A DNA stretch of 64,000 nt. Source: a bacterium. GTDB taxonomy: Bacteria > Arandabacterota > Arandabacteria > Arandabacterales > Arandabacteraceae. Below, one piece after another: positions 27,975-36,162 of the stretch (within the stretch, counting starts at the first letter, position 1; every line of letters starts with the position of its first letter). Below the pieces are notes generated by a model, which was given only the letters and a program-made list of their open reading frames with translations, did not search any database and was not told where the DNA came from. Position numbers and translations under genes: made by a program. Where the stretch lies: positions 1 to 64,000 of the forward strand of contig JAOZOU010000004.1 in the NCBI GenBank assembly GCA_029933125.1. The letters are read 5' to 3'.

Positions 27975-28337
27975 ATGGAGATCGATAAAGCCATACTTGA
28001 TGACACTGAGAGGCAGGCGGCGCTCTACGCCGCCTTGAGCGATCCAACACGCCTGAGACTTGTCTGGCTTCTAAGCCATCAACCATCAAAGGCGGCGCTT
28101 TGTGTCAATGCACTTGCAAAGATTCTTGGGGTTTCCCAATCGGCCATCTCCCAGCATCTGCGTGTACTTAAGAGTGTTGGATTGGTACGGGGCGAGCGGC
28201 GCGGCTTCCGCATCCACTATTTCATAAACTCAGCAGGATTGGCTGACTTGAAGAGGCTGAATCGAAGCCTCTTTGGGAAGTGTTGGCCTGGGCGGAGATG
28301 CAGGCGAGCATCAAAGAAGGCCAAGGCTAAAAGATAG
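27975..28337 (+). CDS. ArsR/SmtB-family winged-helix regulator
   Basis: A 120-residue protein with 'ALYAALSDPTRLRLVWLL', recognition helix 'LGVSQSAISQHLRVLKSVGLV' and wing 'RGERRGFRIHYFIN'. A cysteine in 'ALCVNAL' sits where the alpha-3 metal site of ArsR/SmtB lies, and the tail 'KCWPGRRC' adds two more, so metal or metalloid sensing is plausible but the ELCVCDL motif is not intact. It precedes a His/Cys-rich small protein by 173 nt, the probable target gene. Confidence 0.85.
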   Translation: MEIDKAILDDTERQAALYAALSDPTRLRLVWLLSHQPSKAALCVNALAKILGVSQSAISQHLRVLKSVGLVRGERRGFRIHYFINSAGLADLKRLNRSLFGKCWPGRRCRRASKKAKAKR

Positions 28338-28395
28338 AAAAGGCAGGCGGAGCAAGCAAGAAAGACAGATGGCAATTCCACTCCACAGGGCCTTC

Positions 28396-28415
28396 CTAGA
28401 GGCGGGATCCTCTAG
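28396..28415. other. Perfect 7-bp hairpin between arsR-type gene and the His/Cys-rich gene
   Basis: CTAGAGG-CGGGAT-CCTCTAG. No T-run follows, so it may be an RNA-processing or protein-binding element rather than a terminator. Confidence 0.4.
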
Positions 28416-28510
28416 ATGGCTGAGATGAATTTGGATGAGAAAGATGATGGGCTTCGAAGGAGAGGACGGACTGGAACGGAGGAGAGACACTAAGAAAGGA
28501 GGGAAAAGTT

Positions 28511-28723
28511 ATGTGTTGTGATGAAACATCTTTTCGCCATGGGGCAGGCATGCACAGATCTGGACACGCGCATGGTGGTTGCTGTTGCCATCCAGGTCTT
28601 GGCGAGCGTCGATTCTGGACGAAAGAGGAGATAATCAAAGAGCTCGAGGGCTATCTTGAGCAACTCAGGGCGGAGGCCCGGGGCGTTGAAGAAGAGATAG
28701 CACGTCTTAAGTCCCAAACATAG
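28511..28723 (+). CDS. Small His/Cys-rich protein with C-terminal coiled coil (DUF5320-like)
   Basis: 70 residues: the first 27 hold five Cys (2, 3, 24, 25, 26) and five His (10, 15, 19, 21, 27), a likely metal-binding head; residues about 36-68 are a charged amphipathic helix ('TKEEIIKELEGYLEQLRAEA'), a likely coiled coil. The plan matches DUF5320-type proteins. ATG 28511 has GGAGGG upstream. Its place after an ArsR-type regulator suggests a metal-responsive pair; the metal and role are unknown. Confidence 0.72.
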   Translation: MCCDETSFRHGAGMHRSGHAHGGCCCHPGLGERRFWTKEEIIKELEGYLEQLRAEARGVEEEIARLKSQT

Positions 28724-28905
28724 GTGTCGGGCTGGACCGATGAATCTGGGTCTAGCGGCTACTCCCGCATGGTAAGACGTTGAGAGCAAGCTTCCTAGGG
28801 CAATTTCTATGGCAGGCTCCAGGTGCAATCTTTAGAAGAAGCGCCGCAGAACTATTTCTTCATAAAGAAAGCTCGCAAGCACAGTCTTAAGAACGATATT
28901 TCAAG

Positions 28906-28931
28906 AATCCTCTCTTGAGGATTGGTTCTTT
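28906..28931. terminator. Hairpin in the convergent gap
   Basis: AATCCTC-TCTT-GAGGATT (28906-28923) followed by GGTTCTTT. It probably ends the arsR-side transcript; its reverse is less T-rich. Confidence 0.5.
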
Positions 28932-28978
28932 AGCACAATGCTAGCAACACGTTTGCAACAATCTCCCTCTGACAAGCC

Positions 28979-30532
28979 CTACCGCGTCACTACAATGGTG
29001 CCAGCTGGTTCATTGTCTCCTGCTCGCACCCTGCAATAGTAGATGCCCGGCGAAACCCTTCTACCGAGTTCATCTTCGAGGTTCCAGCGGAAAATCGTTT
29101 CCTCGCCTACTTCCCTTCCAGTAAGTCTTTGTACAAGTCTTCCTTCGACATTGTAAATCATAGCTTCAACCGCTTCGTGAGGCTTTGCACTCCAAAGCCC
29201 TGGAGACTTTGCGCTCCCCGAGCCCGCAGACTTCCCCCACGCTGCGCACCCCTCTTCCAATCTTGCCTGGTTTCTCACAACAACAGCTTGGGTGCTTGTC
29301 GGATTTGGCATGATGATAAGACGTGACAGCTGGGGTGATATGCGTTCAACACCTGCCCAGGGAATCTGAACAAATTCGAGATCGAAGGGAGGAAGACCAA
29401 CATCTATTTTTGTGATAATGGTGTCCGTACTTGCATCATATATCCTCATTCCCGGTTGAGTGAGGTTGCGATCACAAAGGTAGATTTCACCCTGGCGATT
29501 GGCTTCTATTGATGCAAGAGATGAACCTGTCCCCGATGTTTGGACATAAAGTGTATCAATCACGTTGCCTGCCGCTGGATCAAAACTGACAAGTCTTGCA
29601 TAGTTGTCTGGCCAGGGAAGGGTGTCGAGAAGGACTGCATAACCTTTGCCCTGAGGTGTAAGGAGGGCGTCTGAGATGTCGCCACCGAGATCAGCTTCTG
29701 AGACAAGAGTCACTGAGGTGAGCTGACAGGGATCTATCGAAGCTACACCACCAAGGAGATCTCCCCATGCTCCGAGACAGCCGACAATGAGCTTCCCGCT
29801 GCAAGGTTCATAGCGCAGCTCAGAATACGGATTGGGAAGGTCAAGAACTATGGGCTGGATGCCTGGTAAGCCTGGATCGCAATCCACAAGTGTATCTGCC
29901 TGGATATCTATGACTGCAACCTTACCGGGTCCATTTGGAAGCCACGTCGAGTGATCGATGCAATTTAAGGTTACAAAGAGACGATCACTCACTATTTCCA
30001 TGCGATCCATCTCCGGGATGCCGTCACTGTCGGCGAAGACGGAGAGATCTATGACGCCGAGGGAGTCACCGCTATGAGGATTCACAATCAAGAGCGTTTT
30101 CCATTCGAAGCGGCTCACATAGGCTTTTGTAGAACTGGCAAGGCGAATGTCGTGAGGATTTGAACCGTTGCCGACAGAATACTGAGCAATTGTAGTGAAA
30201 TCTGCCTGGGGATCGATGACCTGAATGTTATCAGCAAGGTAGCGATTTATTACGAAGACCATGCCTTCGCCTGGATCATAATGAACGACTGGATCAGTGC
30301 TTACTGTACCAATGTTGATATGGGTTGTGCGCGGTGGAACAACCTCGATTGTGGAATAATAGGCTGCAGAATAGAAGTCAGTCGTAACCACAAATGCATA
30401 TTCGGTTTGTGCTTGAGCAATAGATACCAGACTTAAGGTGCTTAAGGCGAAACACACAAGACCCATGGAGAATGGGAAACTTGAATTGAGCAACCTTCTA
30501 AGCCTCATATTTCTCGTTGTACTATCTTTCAT
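28979..30532 (-). CDS. Secreted YncE-like beta-propeller with C-terminal sorting module; candidate BtuG-like B12-binding partner
   Basis: 517 residues. A signal peptide (about 1-42, ending 'SIAQAQ') is followed by WD40/YVTN-like repeats ('VIDIQADTLVDC', 'VVHYDPGEGMVFVINRY', 'VIDTLYVQTSGTGSSLASIEAN'), i.e. a YncE-type propeller, and by a FlgD-like tail ('IYNVEGRLVQRL', 'SPGIYYCRVRA') interrupted by a Gly/Ser/Ala/Lys-rich insert near residue 430. It is downstream of the BtuB-type receptor on the same strand behind a cobalamin riboswitch. Bacteroides BtuG is also a surface propeller paired with BtuB, so a B12-capturing role is inferred. ATG 30532 has GGAGG. Confidence 0.75.
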   Translation of the reverse strand: MKDSTTRNMRLRRLLNSSFPFSMGLVCFALSTLSLVSIAQAQTEYAFVVTTDFYSAAYYSTIEVVPPRTTHINIGTVSTDPVVHYDPGEGMVFVINRYLADNIQVIDPQADFTTIAQYSVGNGSNPHDIRLASSTKAYVSRFEWKTLLIVNPHSGDSLGVIDLSVFADSDGIPEMDRMEIVSDRLFVTLNCIDHSTWLPNGPGKVAVIDIQADTLVDCDPGLPGIQPIVLDLPNPYSELRYEPCSGKLIVGCLGAWGDLLGGVASIDPCQLTSVTLVSEADLGGDISDALLTPQGKGYAVLLDTLPWPDNYARLVSFDPAAGNVIDTLYVQTSGTGSSLASIEANRQGEIYLCDRNLTQPGMRIYDASTDTIITKIDVGLPPFDLEFVQIPWAGVERISPQLSRLIIMPNPTSTQAVVVRNQARLEEGCAAWGKSAGSGSAKSPGLWSAKPHEAVEAMIYNVEGRLVQRLTGREVGEETIFRWNLEDELGRRVSPGIYYCRVRAGDNEPAGTIVVTR

Positions 30533-30634
30533 GCTTTCCTCCTTCGCTCTTTCCGCGTCCTGTGTTTTCCTTCATCATGTTTTCCTCGTTGCACGGATTT
30601 CCTACATGGACAGAGCTTGGGCTTCGAGGCTCCA

Positions 30635-30665
30635 AGCGATTGCCCAGCCCGGAGCGATTGCCCAG
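30635..30665 (+). repeat. Short direct repeat in the 30533-30854 gap
   Basis: AGCGATTGCCCAG occurs at 30635-30647 and 30653-30665. The 322-nt gap between the propeller gene and the receptor gene also holds a TGCCAT...ATGGCA-type inverted repeat near 30727-30745; I see no gene and no second cobalamin riboswitch there. Confidence 0.6.
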
Positions 30666-30854
30666 CTGTAAGCCCCGTGAAGACCCAGCCCCTTCCGAGT
30701 TCCAAGCCTTTTCGGTTCTTATGCCATTTTTGTATGGCAAACTCCGGTGCTTTCCCATCGCCACTTCCTCAAAGAGCGGGCAACACATGTTGAAAACACC
30801 CGGAGTCACACCCAAAGTCCATCGCTACCTTCCCGATCTCTTGCTCTTCACGCA

Positions 30855-32894
30855 TCACCGTAGTTTGAAATCACAAGTGAATGTGAAGGATCTTCCAGGA
30901 AGTGGATAACCTATTACGTCCTCATATTGTCTGTCCGTTAGATTCACTACATCCACTGAGAATTTCGTCCTCCGGCCAAGTTTCAAGCTCACACCTGCAT
31001 TGTGAACCTTGCGTTCGGGCACAAGCGCACCCTTGTTGTTGGGCGCGCGGTCGTTGGCAGCATTCCAGTAATTGCCCGATATGTGGTCATATTCGTAATA
31101 AAGGCCAAGGTGGGAGCCATGCCAGGCAATCTTTCCAGAAGCCTCAATGTCAGGTCGATTTGGAAGCTTCTTGCCATGCATGTAACTTATCGGGCCTGTA
31201 TTTACAGCATTGAGGTGCGTAAGATTAAGGTTAAAGGAAAAACCATGCCAGCCTGCCATCGAAAGAGCAACTTCAAGACCTTCTATGTCTGCACTATTTA
31301 TATTCGTGGCTTGCGATGTTTGGGCGAAGGGAACGAATACATACATTATGAGATCGGAGACATCAGACCAGAAATAGGAGGCCTCAAGTCTTACATTGGA
31401 AAGCCCGAAGCCTCGTTCCCAGATGATGCCAAGATCCCGATTGAAGCCCTGCTCAGGAACAAGTGAAGGATTAGGGAGTGTGAAACCTCGATATCCGAAG
31501 AGCTCCATGAGGCTAGGTGTACGATAGTATCTTCCAAGATTCGCCTTCAGCGTCATGCCATCGAAAGGGGATACTGCAATCCCTAGGGATGGAGCAAAAA
31601 GGATGTGAGTAATTGTGGTATCGACAAGGCTACGGTTGTAGGTCACCATGTCACGCCTCACACTCTCAAAGGGCTGGGTTCGATCACTATATCTTTCAAG
31701 CCTTGCAGATGGGACAATGTGGAGGGGACGTGAGACAATCTCATCCTCAATGGTGACAATAAAGCTTGTCCGTGACTGCCTTTCACCTTTCACAGTCACA
31801 AGGAATTTTTCAGTCGGCTGAAAGCTTTCACAACTTACCTCGAGCATGCCCTTCATGATCTGGTGAAAGCGTAGAAGTGGGAGATGCCAGCGCAGATTGA
31901 CTCCATAGGAGATGGTGTGCGTAGTTTCGTCCGGCTTAACCCCTGGCCCTTTGGGACGGAGATCGAGAAATGTATCATTCTGGTACAGGTAGAAAGCTCC
32001 AGCCTGGAATGGAATATAAGAGTCGGCCTGGTGCCAACCAAGATGGGCAAGGTTGTAGGTGCGCCTCATGCGCCGACTTCTTGACTGGAAGGCGCTATAT
32101 CCTGGAAGACCTTGTTCACGATGATAGAACTGATTGGAGATGACAAGCCTTCCCCTGGCAGTCCTGTGCATCAGCTTAATGAGAGATTCGTATTCAGTGA
32201 GGTCGTTGTTGATGCGCCGCGCTATCTCATCATCATCGGGGTTGTAAGGTGTTCCGTTGTCATCAAGGAACTCAAAGTCGCCCTTTGTCGAGAGAACTCT
32301 TGCTGTTGCGAGGGCATCCCATTTGCCAACGTGAGAATACGATGCCTCGAGGCGCCTTGTTGAAAAGGATCCGTAGGATACTGACAAGGAAGCATGGTCA
32401 TCTCTGGGTGAACGAGTTACGAGATTTATCACCCCACCGATTGAACTTCCCGAAAGATCATAGGGTCCAAAGCCTCGATAGATCTCAATACGCTCAAGTG
32501 AGCCAACCGGCAGGTTAGCAAGATCGATAATTCCTGACTGTGCCTGGCTTAAAGGGATCCCATCTATGAAGATACGTACCTGTTTGGCTGAAGCTCCCCT
32601 TATTGAGGCTGTACTATAGGCGCCATAGCCTCCGGTTGATTTCACATGGCATCCAACTGTGCTCGAGAGATAGTCGGCTGCGCTTGAGATCCTTCTGCTC
32701 CCATCATCCATTGGTATGATGCTGATGAAGCCAGGACGGCTCTTGAGCTCTTCAAGTGTGCTCGGCCTCTCTGCCTCGACAATGATTTCAGGGACTTCAA
32801 AGATGCTGTCTCGCAATGCTATTGAAAGAGGAGAAGCACTCAAACGTAGGGAAACTAGAACTGTAGCAAGAGCTATTAAGAGTGTCCGCTTCAC
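30855..32894 (-). CDS. btuB: TonB-dependent outer-membrane cobalamin receptor (BtuB type)
   Basis: A 679-residue receptor: signal peptide, TonB-box-like 'PEIIVEAE', plug domain ('TASIRGASAKQVRIFIDGIPLSQAQSG', 'IEIYRGFGPYDLSGSSIGGVINLVTR') and a 22-strand-type barrel ending 'YEDVIGYPLPGRSFTFTCDFKLR', close to the BtuB C-terminus. The cobalamin riboswitch just upstream supports the substrate. GTG 32894 with GAGGG is preferred; a start at 32942 would lie in the riboswitch terminator. The final residue is Arg rather than the usual Phe. Confidence 0.88.
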   Translation of the reverse strand: MKRTLLIALATVLVSLRLSASPLSIALRDSIFEVPEIIVEAERPSTLEELKSRPGFISIIPMDDGSRRISSAADYLSSTVGCHVKSTGGYGAYSTASIRGASAKQVRIFIDGIPLSQAQSGIIDLANLPVGSLERIEIYRGFGPYDLSGSSIGGVINLVTRSPRDDHASLSVSYGSFSTRRLEASYSHVGKWDALATARVLSTKGDFEFLDDNGTPYNPDDDEIARRINNDLTEYESLIKLMHRTARGRLVISNQFYHREQGLPGYSAFQSRSRRMRRTYNLAHLGWHQADSYIPFQAGAFYLYQNDTFLDLRPKGPGVKPDETTHTISYGVNLRWHLPLLRFHQIMKGMLEVSCESFQPTEKFLVTVKGERQSRTSFIVTIEDEIVSRPLHIVPSARLERYSDRTQPFESVRRDMVTYNRSLVDTTITHILFAPSLGIAVSPFDGMTLKANLGRYYRTPSLMELFGYRGFTLPNPSLVPEQGFNRDLGIIWERGFGLSNVRLEASYFWSDVSDLIMYVFVPFAQTSQATNINSADIEGLEVALSMAGWHGFSFNLNLTHLNAVNTGPISYMHGKKLPNRPDIEASGKIAWHGSHLGLYYEYDHISGNYWNAANDRAPNNKGALVPERKVHNAGVSLKLGRRTKFSVDVVNLTDRQYEDVIGYPLPGRSFTFTCDFKLR

Positions 32895-32940
32895 CAAAGA
32901 ACCCTCGCTTAGTGTACGGTTTCCCATGCAGGTTCGGGGC

Positions 32941-32977
32941 AAACAAAATCCCGATCCTCGCCTCCAAAGAGATCGGG
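32941..32977 (-). terminator. Riboswitch terminator hairpin with overlapping antiterminator
   Basis: On the - strand CCCGATC and GATCGGG (32977-32971 with 32956-32950) form a stem followed by ATTTTGTTT. An alternative stem, CAAAGAGAT with ATCTCTTTG (32965-32973 and 32984-32992, extended by GGG/CCC), uses the same bases, so the two exclude each other. This is a typical B12-riboswitch expression platform acting on transcription. Confidence 0.7.
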
Positions 32978-33014
32978 TTGCCCATCTCTTTGTCCTCGAA
33001 GAGTTGCATGGGCG

Positions 33015-33185
33015 TCTCCCGGCAGGTCTCCTGACTTATGGCTCAAGCGCCCTGGTTCACCTTCCAGGCGAGGCAGCCCGTGGTCTGCCGAACCAGTGCT
33101 CGCCAATCACAGTGGCGGGACCGTGGAGGAATCACACCTCACTTCCCTTTTGAGTCCTTGCGGACACCAAGAGACTACTATTCAG
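33015..33185 (-). promoter_or_regulatory. Cobalamin riboswitch
   Basis: Read on the - strand it shows the conserved pieces in order: GGTGTCCGC, AAAAGGGAA, GGTGTGATTCCTCC, ACGGTCCCGCCACTGTGA (the B12 box) and GAGCCATAAGTCAGGAGACC at the 3' end. It lies about 120 nt upstream of the BtuB-type gene and should reduce its expression when adenosyl- or methylcobalamin is plentiful. Confidence 0.93.
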
Positions 33186-33197
33186 TTTTGCAACCGA

Positions 33198-33227
33198 AGG
33201 TTAGCATGGGTAAGGCTCCCGAGTCAA
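33198..33227 (-). promoter_or_regulatory. Likely promoter of the riboswitch-btuB transcript
   Basis: TTGACT (33227-33222) and TG-n-TAACCT (-10 at 33203-33198) with an 18-bp spacer, placing the start near 33190, just before the riboswitch aptamer. Confidence 0.45.
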
Positions 33228-33344
33228 GGATTTTTTGAAAGTGGAGGGTCGCTAACCGAGAACCTGAGCCGAAAAAACTCGACCAGTGATCATTCCAGCC
33301 AGATTTTCTTGAGCAAGCGGCGATCTCCTGGGCTCCCTACGACT

Positions 33345-33863
33345 TCACGCCGGAGGGAAGTGTTCAAACAATTTTCTTATGGCTTCAGTAAGCTTGCGCT
33401 CAAGATCCCCCGGTGAGTAGACAGCACCGACGGCGGTGCCTCGCCAGACGAGCTCCTTAAGACGGGCATCGACGATGTCAATTATCAGTGTTCCTTCCTT
33501 GTATCTGGTCACCTCAACGCGATGACCAACCCAGCGCCCATGTGGACCGTAGCGGTAGCCGTAGTGCTCGACTTCAACCCTGTTCTTGGCACCGACATGA
33601 TAGATGATGAGCAGATCTGCCTTGGGCTTGGGAACGCGCCTGAAGCCTTTAGCCATCAGCTGGTTCTCGACCGCTTCCTTGATACGAACATCAAGAAGGT
33701 GGGCGTCAATGCGTCTGCCAGGCGGGAGCTTCGGCTTGGTCTCAATCCAGGCAAAAGTCGAATACCTGCCAAAGTCAGTCTGGCTATCGTAATCGACGCT
33801 TGTACTGAGACCTGAGCAACCTGCGATAGCCAAAACGGTAAGCAACACTAAAGTGTATCTCAC
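33345..33863 (-). CDS. DUF4136 lipoprotein
   Basis: A 172-residue lipoprotein (lipobox 'AIAGC') with 'VDYDSQTDFGRYSTFAW' and 'ADLLIIYHVGAKNRVEVEHYGY...GTLIIDIVDARLKELVWRGTA', the DUF4136 pattern. Function of the domain is unknown. GTG 33863 has an AAGGAGGAC upstream and puts the hydrophobic core at the right place; the open frame extends further but without a Shine-Dalgarno. The 107 nt to the riboswitch promoter holds nothing I recognise. Confidence 0.85.
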   Translation of the reverse strand: MRYTLVLLTVLAIAGCSGLSTSVDYDSQTDFGRYSTFAWIETKPKLPPGRRIDAHLLDVRIKEAVENQLMAKGFRRVPKPKADLLIIYHVGAKNRVEVEHYGYRYGPHGRWVGHRVEVTRYKEGTLIIDIVDARLKELVWRGTAVGAVYSPGDLERKLTEAIRKLFEHFPPA

Positions 33864-34019
33864 TACAGTCCTCCTTCTAAAGCGATTCCCTTCATGCGAT
33901 TTCAGTCTCTCAGTCGGTGGCATTATCATCCCACATTTGTATCATGGCAGACAAGCCTAAATCACACGATGCAGGTTGAGAGCCTCTGTCAGTCCGATGC
34001 TCACGATTTCGAACCTTCC

Positions 34020-34048
34020 TTGACGCTACTTGCGGGGCTTGGTAGAGT
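34020..34048 (+). promoter_or_regulatory. Promoter for the C45 acyltransferase gene
   Basis: TTGACG at 34020, 17-bp spacer, TAGAGT at 34043; ATG follows at 34076. Confidence 0.5.
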
Positions 34049-34075
34049 GAGCCTGGAACCAGAAGGGGGTGCGAG

Positions 34076-35581
34076 ATGAGAGCTACATGCTTGTCAAGAG
34101 TACCAAGGCTTATGGTCGCTCTGACTATCGTTGCAGTGGTGTTTTTCTCCATGACATGCGCCGAGCGACCTGCCCGCCTGCTCGGTGAACGGATATCGCA
34201 TGGTAAAGGCTATCGCCTCGATGAGGAGGGAATCACTGTTGTTCACCTGCGCGGAAGCCAGGATGAGATGCGCGAGCAATATGAGGCGCTTCTTGCGGAC
34301 GAGATCGCTGCGTTCACTGAAGCGGCTGCGAAGCATCGCGTGCTGCAAAGGTTTGTTGGTGGTTGCACCAATATCGCTGCCTTTGGCTCGGCTTCCGATG
34401 ACGGCAGGGTCTGGCACGGACGCAATTTCGACTTTCCTGGCAACGGAGTGATGGATCGCTACCGGGCGGTTTTCATCATCGAGCCGGAGGGGGCGATTCC
34501 CTTTGTAAGTGTTGGCTGGTGCGGTCAATACCCTGAAGATGTTCACACTGCAATGAATGCTGAGGGACTCTCCCTCGGCTACATGCATGCTGAAGCTCCT
34601 GGTGAGACGATCATGGATGCACCTTTTCTGTGGAAGATATATCGGCGCATCATGGAGCAGGCTTCGACAATTGACGAAGCCATCGCCATCCTTGAGCGTG
34701 AACCACGAAAGGGGTCAGCAAATCTACTGCTGGCTGATGATGAGCCACCTTATGCCGTTGTTGTGGAGATGACATCTGAGAAACTGGCTGTGCGAAAGCC
34801 ACAACGAGATGTCATCTATGCAACAAACCATTTTGTGAGTGAGGAGCTCTTCTACGCTGAGAACAAGGATCCCGATACCTTTGCTCGATATGAGCGCCTG
34901 GGCGAGCTGAGCAGGACGCTCCACGGGAAGTTCAATCTGGATCGAATGGTTTCCGTACAGCGTGACCGCTACGATGTCCATCTTGGGAGGGAGGCACTTG
35001 GAGGTGACATAATTGGAACTCCTGCCAACATGCTGAGCGTGGTCTTTTGTCCAGACGATCTTACCTTCTGGGTTGCTGAGGGGAATGCGCCGGCGGCTTA
35101 CAATAGATTCATAGGCTTCAGCCTCGCGGATGAACTTGAGGGCAAGCAGGCTGAATGCAGGGTTCGACACGTTCCCCAGGATGCCATTGTCGGTACTGGG
35201 GCATGGGAAGAAGTCGAAGCATTTCAGGCTGGTTGGATTGCATATCTTGAGGGGAAAGACTCGGTCGCGGTGGAGCATCTTGAGAAGGCTATGACAATAA
35301 AGCCCTGTGCAGGCTATGGCTATCATCTTGGACTTGCTCTTGCGAGTCTCAACCGACTTGACGATGCGATTGAAGCTTTTGAAGCCGGACTGGCATGTGA
35401 TTCTCTGAGCTCGTTCTGCGTGCCCATCTACTTCAGGCTGGGAAGGATTTATGAGACAAGGGGTGAGACCGAGAAGATGCGAGCTACTTATCAACGCATC
35501 CTCGCGCTCGACCGGGGCGAAGGCTACATTGAGGACTATGCAAGGCGTGCACTCGAGGCACTGTCCTCATCGAAGCGATGA
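34076..35581 (+). CDS. C45-family (acyl-CoA:6-APA acyltransferase-like) Ntn hydrolase lipoprotein with TPR tail
   Basis: 501 residues. A lipoprotein signal (lipobox 'FSMTC') is followed by an Ntn-hydrolase domain in which 'GGCTNIAAFG' (Cys at about 97) fits the autoproteolytic nucleophile of peptidase family C45, with 'GRVWHGRNFDFPG' and 'NAEGLSLGY' downstream. From about residue 385 there are tetratricopeptide repeats ('GYGYHLGLALASLNRLDDAIEAFEAGL'). Such enzymes cleave or transfer amide-linked acyl groups; the natural substrate is unknown. The lipid anchor plus TPR suggests a periplasmic complex. Confidence 0.82.
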   Translation: MRATCLSRVPRLMVALTIVAVVFFSMTCAERPARLLGERISHGKGYRLDEEGITVVHLRGSQDEMREQYEALLADEIAAFTEAAAKHRVLQRFVGGCTNIAAFGSASDDGRVWHGRNFDFPGNGVMDRYRAVFIIEPEGAIPFVSVGWCGQYPEDVHTAMNAEGLSLGYMHAEAPGETIMDAPFLWKIYRRIMEQASTIDEAIAILEREPRKGSANLLLADDEPPYAVVVEMTSEKLAVRKPQRDVIYATNHFVSEELFYAENKDPDTFARYERLGELSRTLHGKFNLDRMVSVQRDRYDVHLGREALGGDIIGTPANMLSVVFCPDDLTFWVAEGNAPAAYNRFIGFSLADELEGKQAECRVRHVPQDAIVGTGAWEEVEAFQAGWIAYLEGKDSVAVEHLEKAMTIKPCAGYGYHLGLALASLNRLDDAIEAFEAGLACDSLSSFCVPIYFRLGRIYETRGETEKMRATYQRILALDRGEGYIEDYARRALEALSSSKR

Positions 35582-35624
35582 CACCGCCGGAAGCTGGTCT
35601 CTTTCAAGAAGCAACTCACACGCT

Positions 35625-35963
35625 TCAGAGCAGCCTGGTCGATTCAGTTGGTCTCGGCACCTTAATGACGAGGAAGCGCAAAGCCTCCTGACCTCGATTC
35701 GACCAGCGATGGGGTATGCGGGCGGGGCTATCGATTAAGGTATCTGGTCCCACCTCTTGCTGTTCGTCACCGATTTCAATCACGCCATGTCCCTCGAGTA
35801 CATAGAAGATGACGTCAACGGGGGTGATGTGTTTCTTGAGGCTCTCACCAGGCTTAAGTGTTATGTACACAACCTGGGCATGTTCACTGTCGTAAATTTT
35901 CCTTGCATCCACTCCATGCGGATTGGGTGCGACCTGAGAATCCTGCCACTTGACTATCTTCAT
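35625..35963 (-). CDS. Small cupin-domain protein
   Basis: A 112-residue single cupin: 'VVYITLKPGESLKKHITPVDVIFYVLEGHGVIEIGDEQQEV' with cupin-1 G-x5-H-x3-4-E-like positions, then 'DSPARIPHRWSNRGQEALRFLVIK' for cupin-2. The first motif has fewer histidines than classical metal cupins. ATG 35963 follows GGGAGAAGG; an upstream start at 36074 runs through the promoter. Substrate unknown. Confidence 0.8.
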   Translation of the reverse strand: MKIVKWQDSQVAPNPHGVDARKIYDSEHAQVVYITLKPGESLKKHITPVDVIFYVLEGHGVIEIGDEQQEVGPDTLIDSPARIPHRWSNRGQEALRFLVIKVPRPTESTRLL

Positions 35964-36055
35964 ACCGCCTTCTCCCTTTGATCCAACAATGCGACCAGAC
36001 TTCCACTTTCCCAGCAAAGCCACCCTCAGGGTGGATCCTTCGGTGTCTTTCGGGG

Positions 36056-36084
36056 ATTGTGGCACACAATCCATTTTGTGTCAA
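36056..36084 (-). promoter_or_regulatory. Promoter for the cupin gene
   Basis: On the - strand TTGACA (36084-36079), 17-bp spacer, CACAAT (36061-36056). A GATTGTG-GCA-CACAATC dyad (36055-36071) overlaps the -10. Confidence 0.55.
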
Positions 36085-36094
36085 TTGGCGCACC

Positions 36095-36123
36095 TTGAAT
36101 TTCTCAGCACATGAGCCTACAAT
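36095..36123 (+). promoter_or_regulatory. Divergent promoter for the 36163 gene
   Basis: TTGAAT at 36095, 17-bp spacer, TACAAT at 36118, 40 nt upstream of ATG 36163. Confidence 0.6.
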
Positions 36124-36162
36124 GCTCGCTGAAAGCTCGGGAAGCGATTGACCGGAGGAGGA

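Noticed and set aside
30533-30854. Second cobalamin riboswitch before the propeller gene
   Set aside because: The B12 box (GCCACTGTGA) and the other conserved blocks are absent; only vague resemblances such as GGTGTGACTCC occur.
32895-32942. ATG 32942 as receptor start
   Set aside because: It is in the riboswitch terminator; GTG 32894 has a Shine-Dalgarno and a proper signal peptide.
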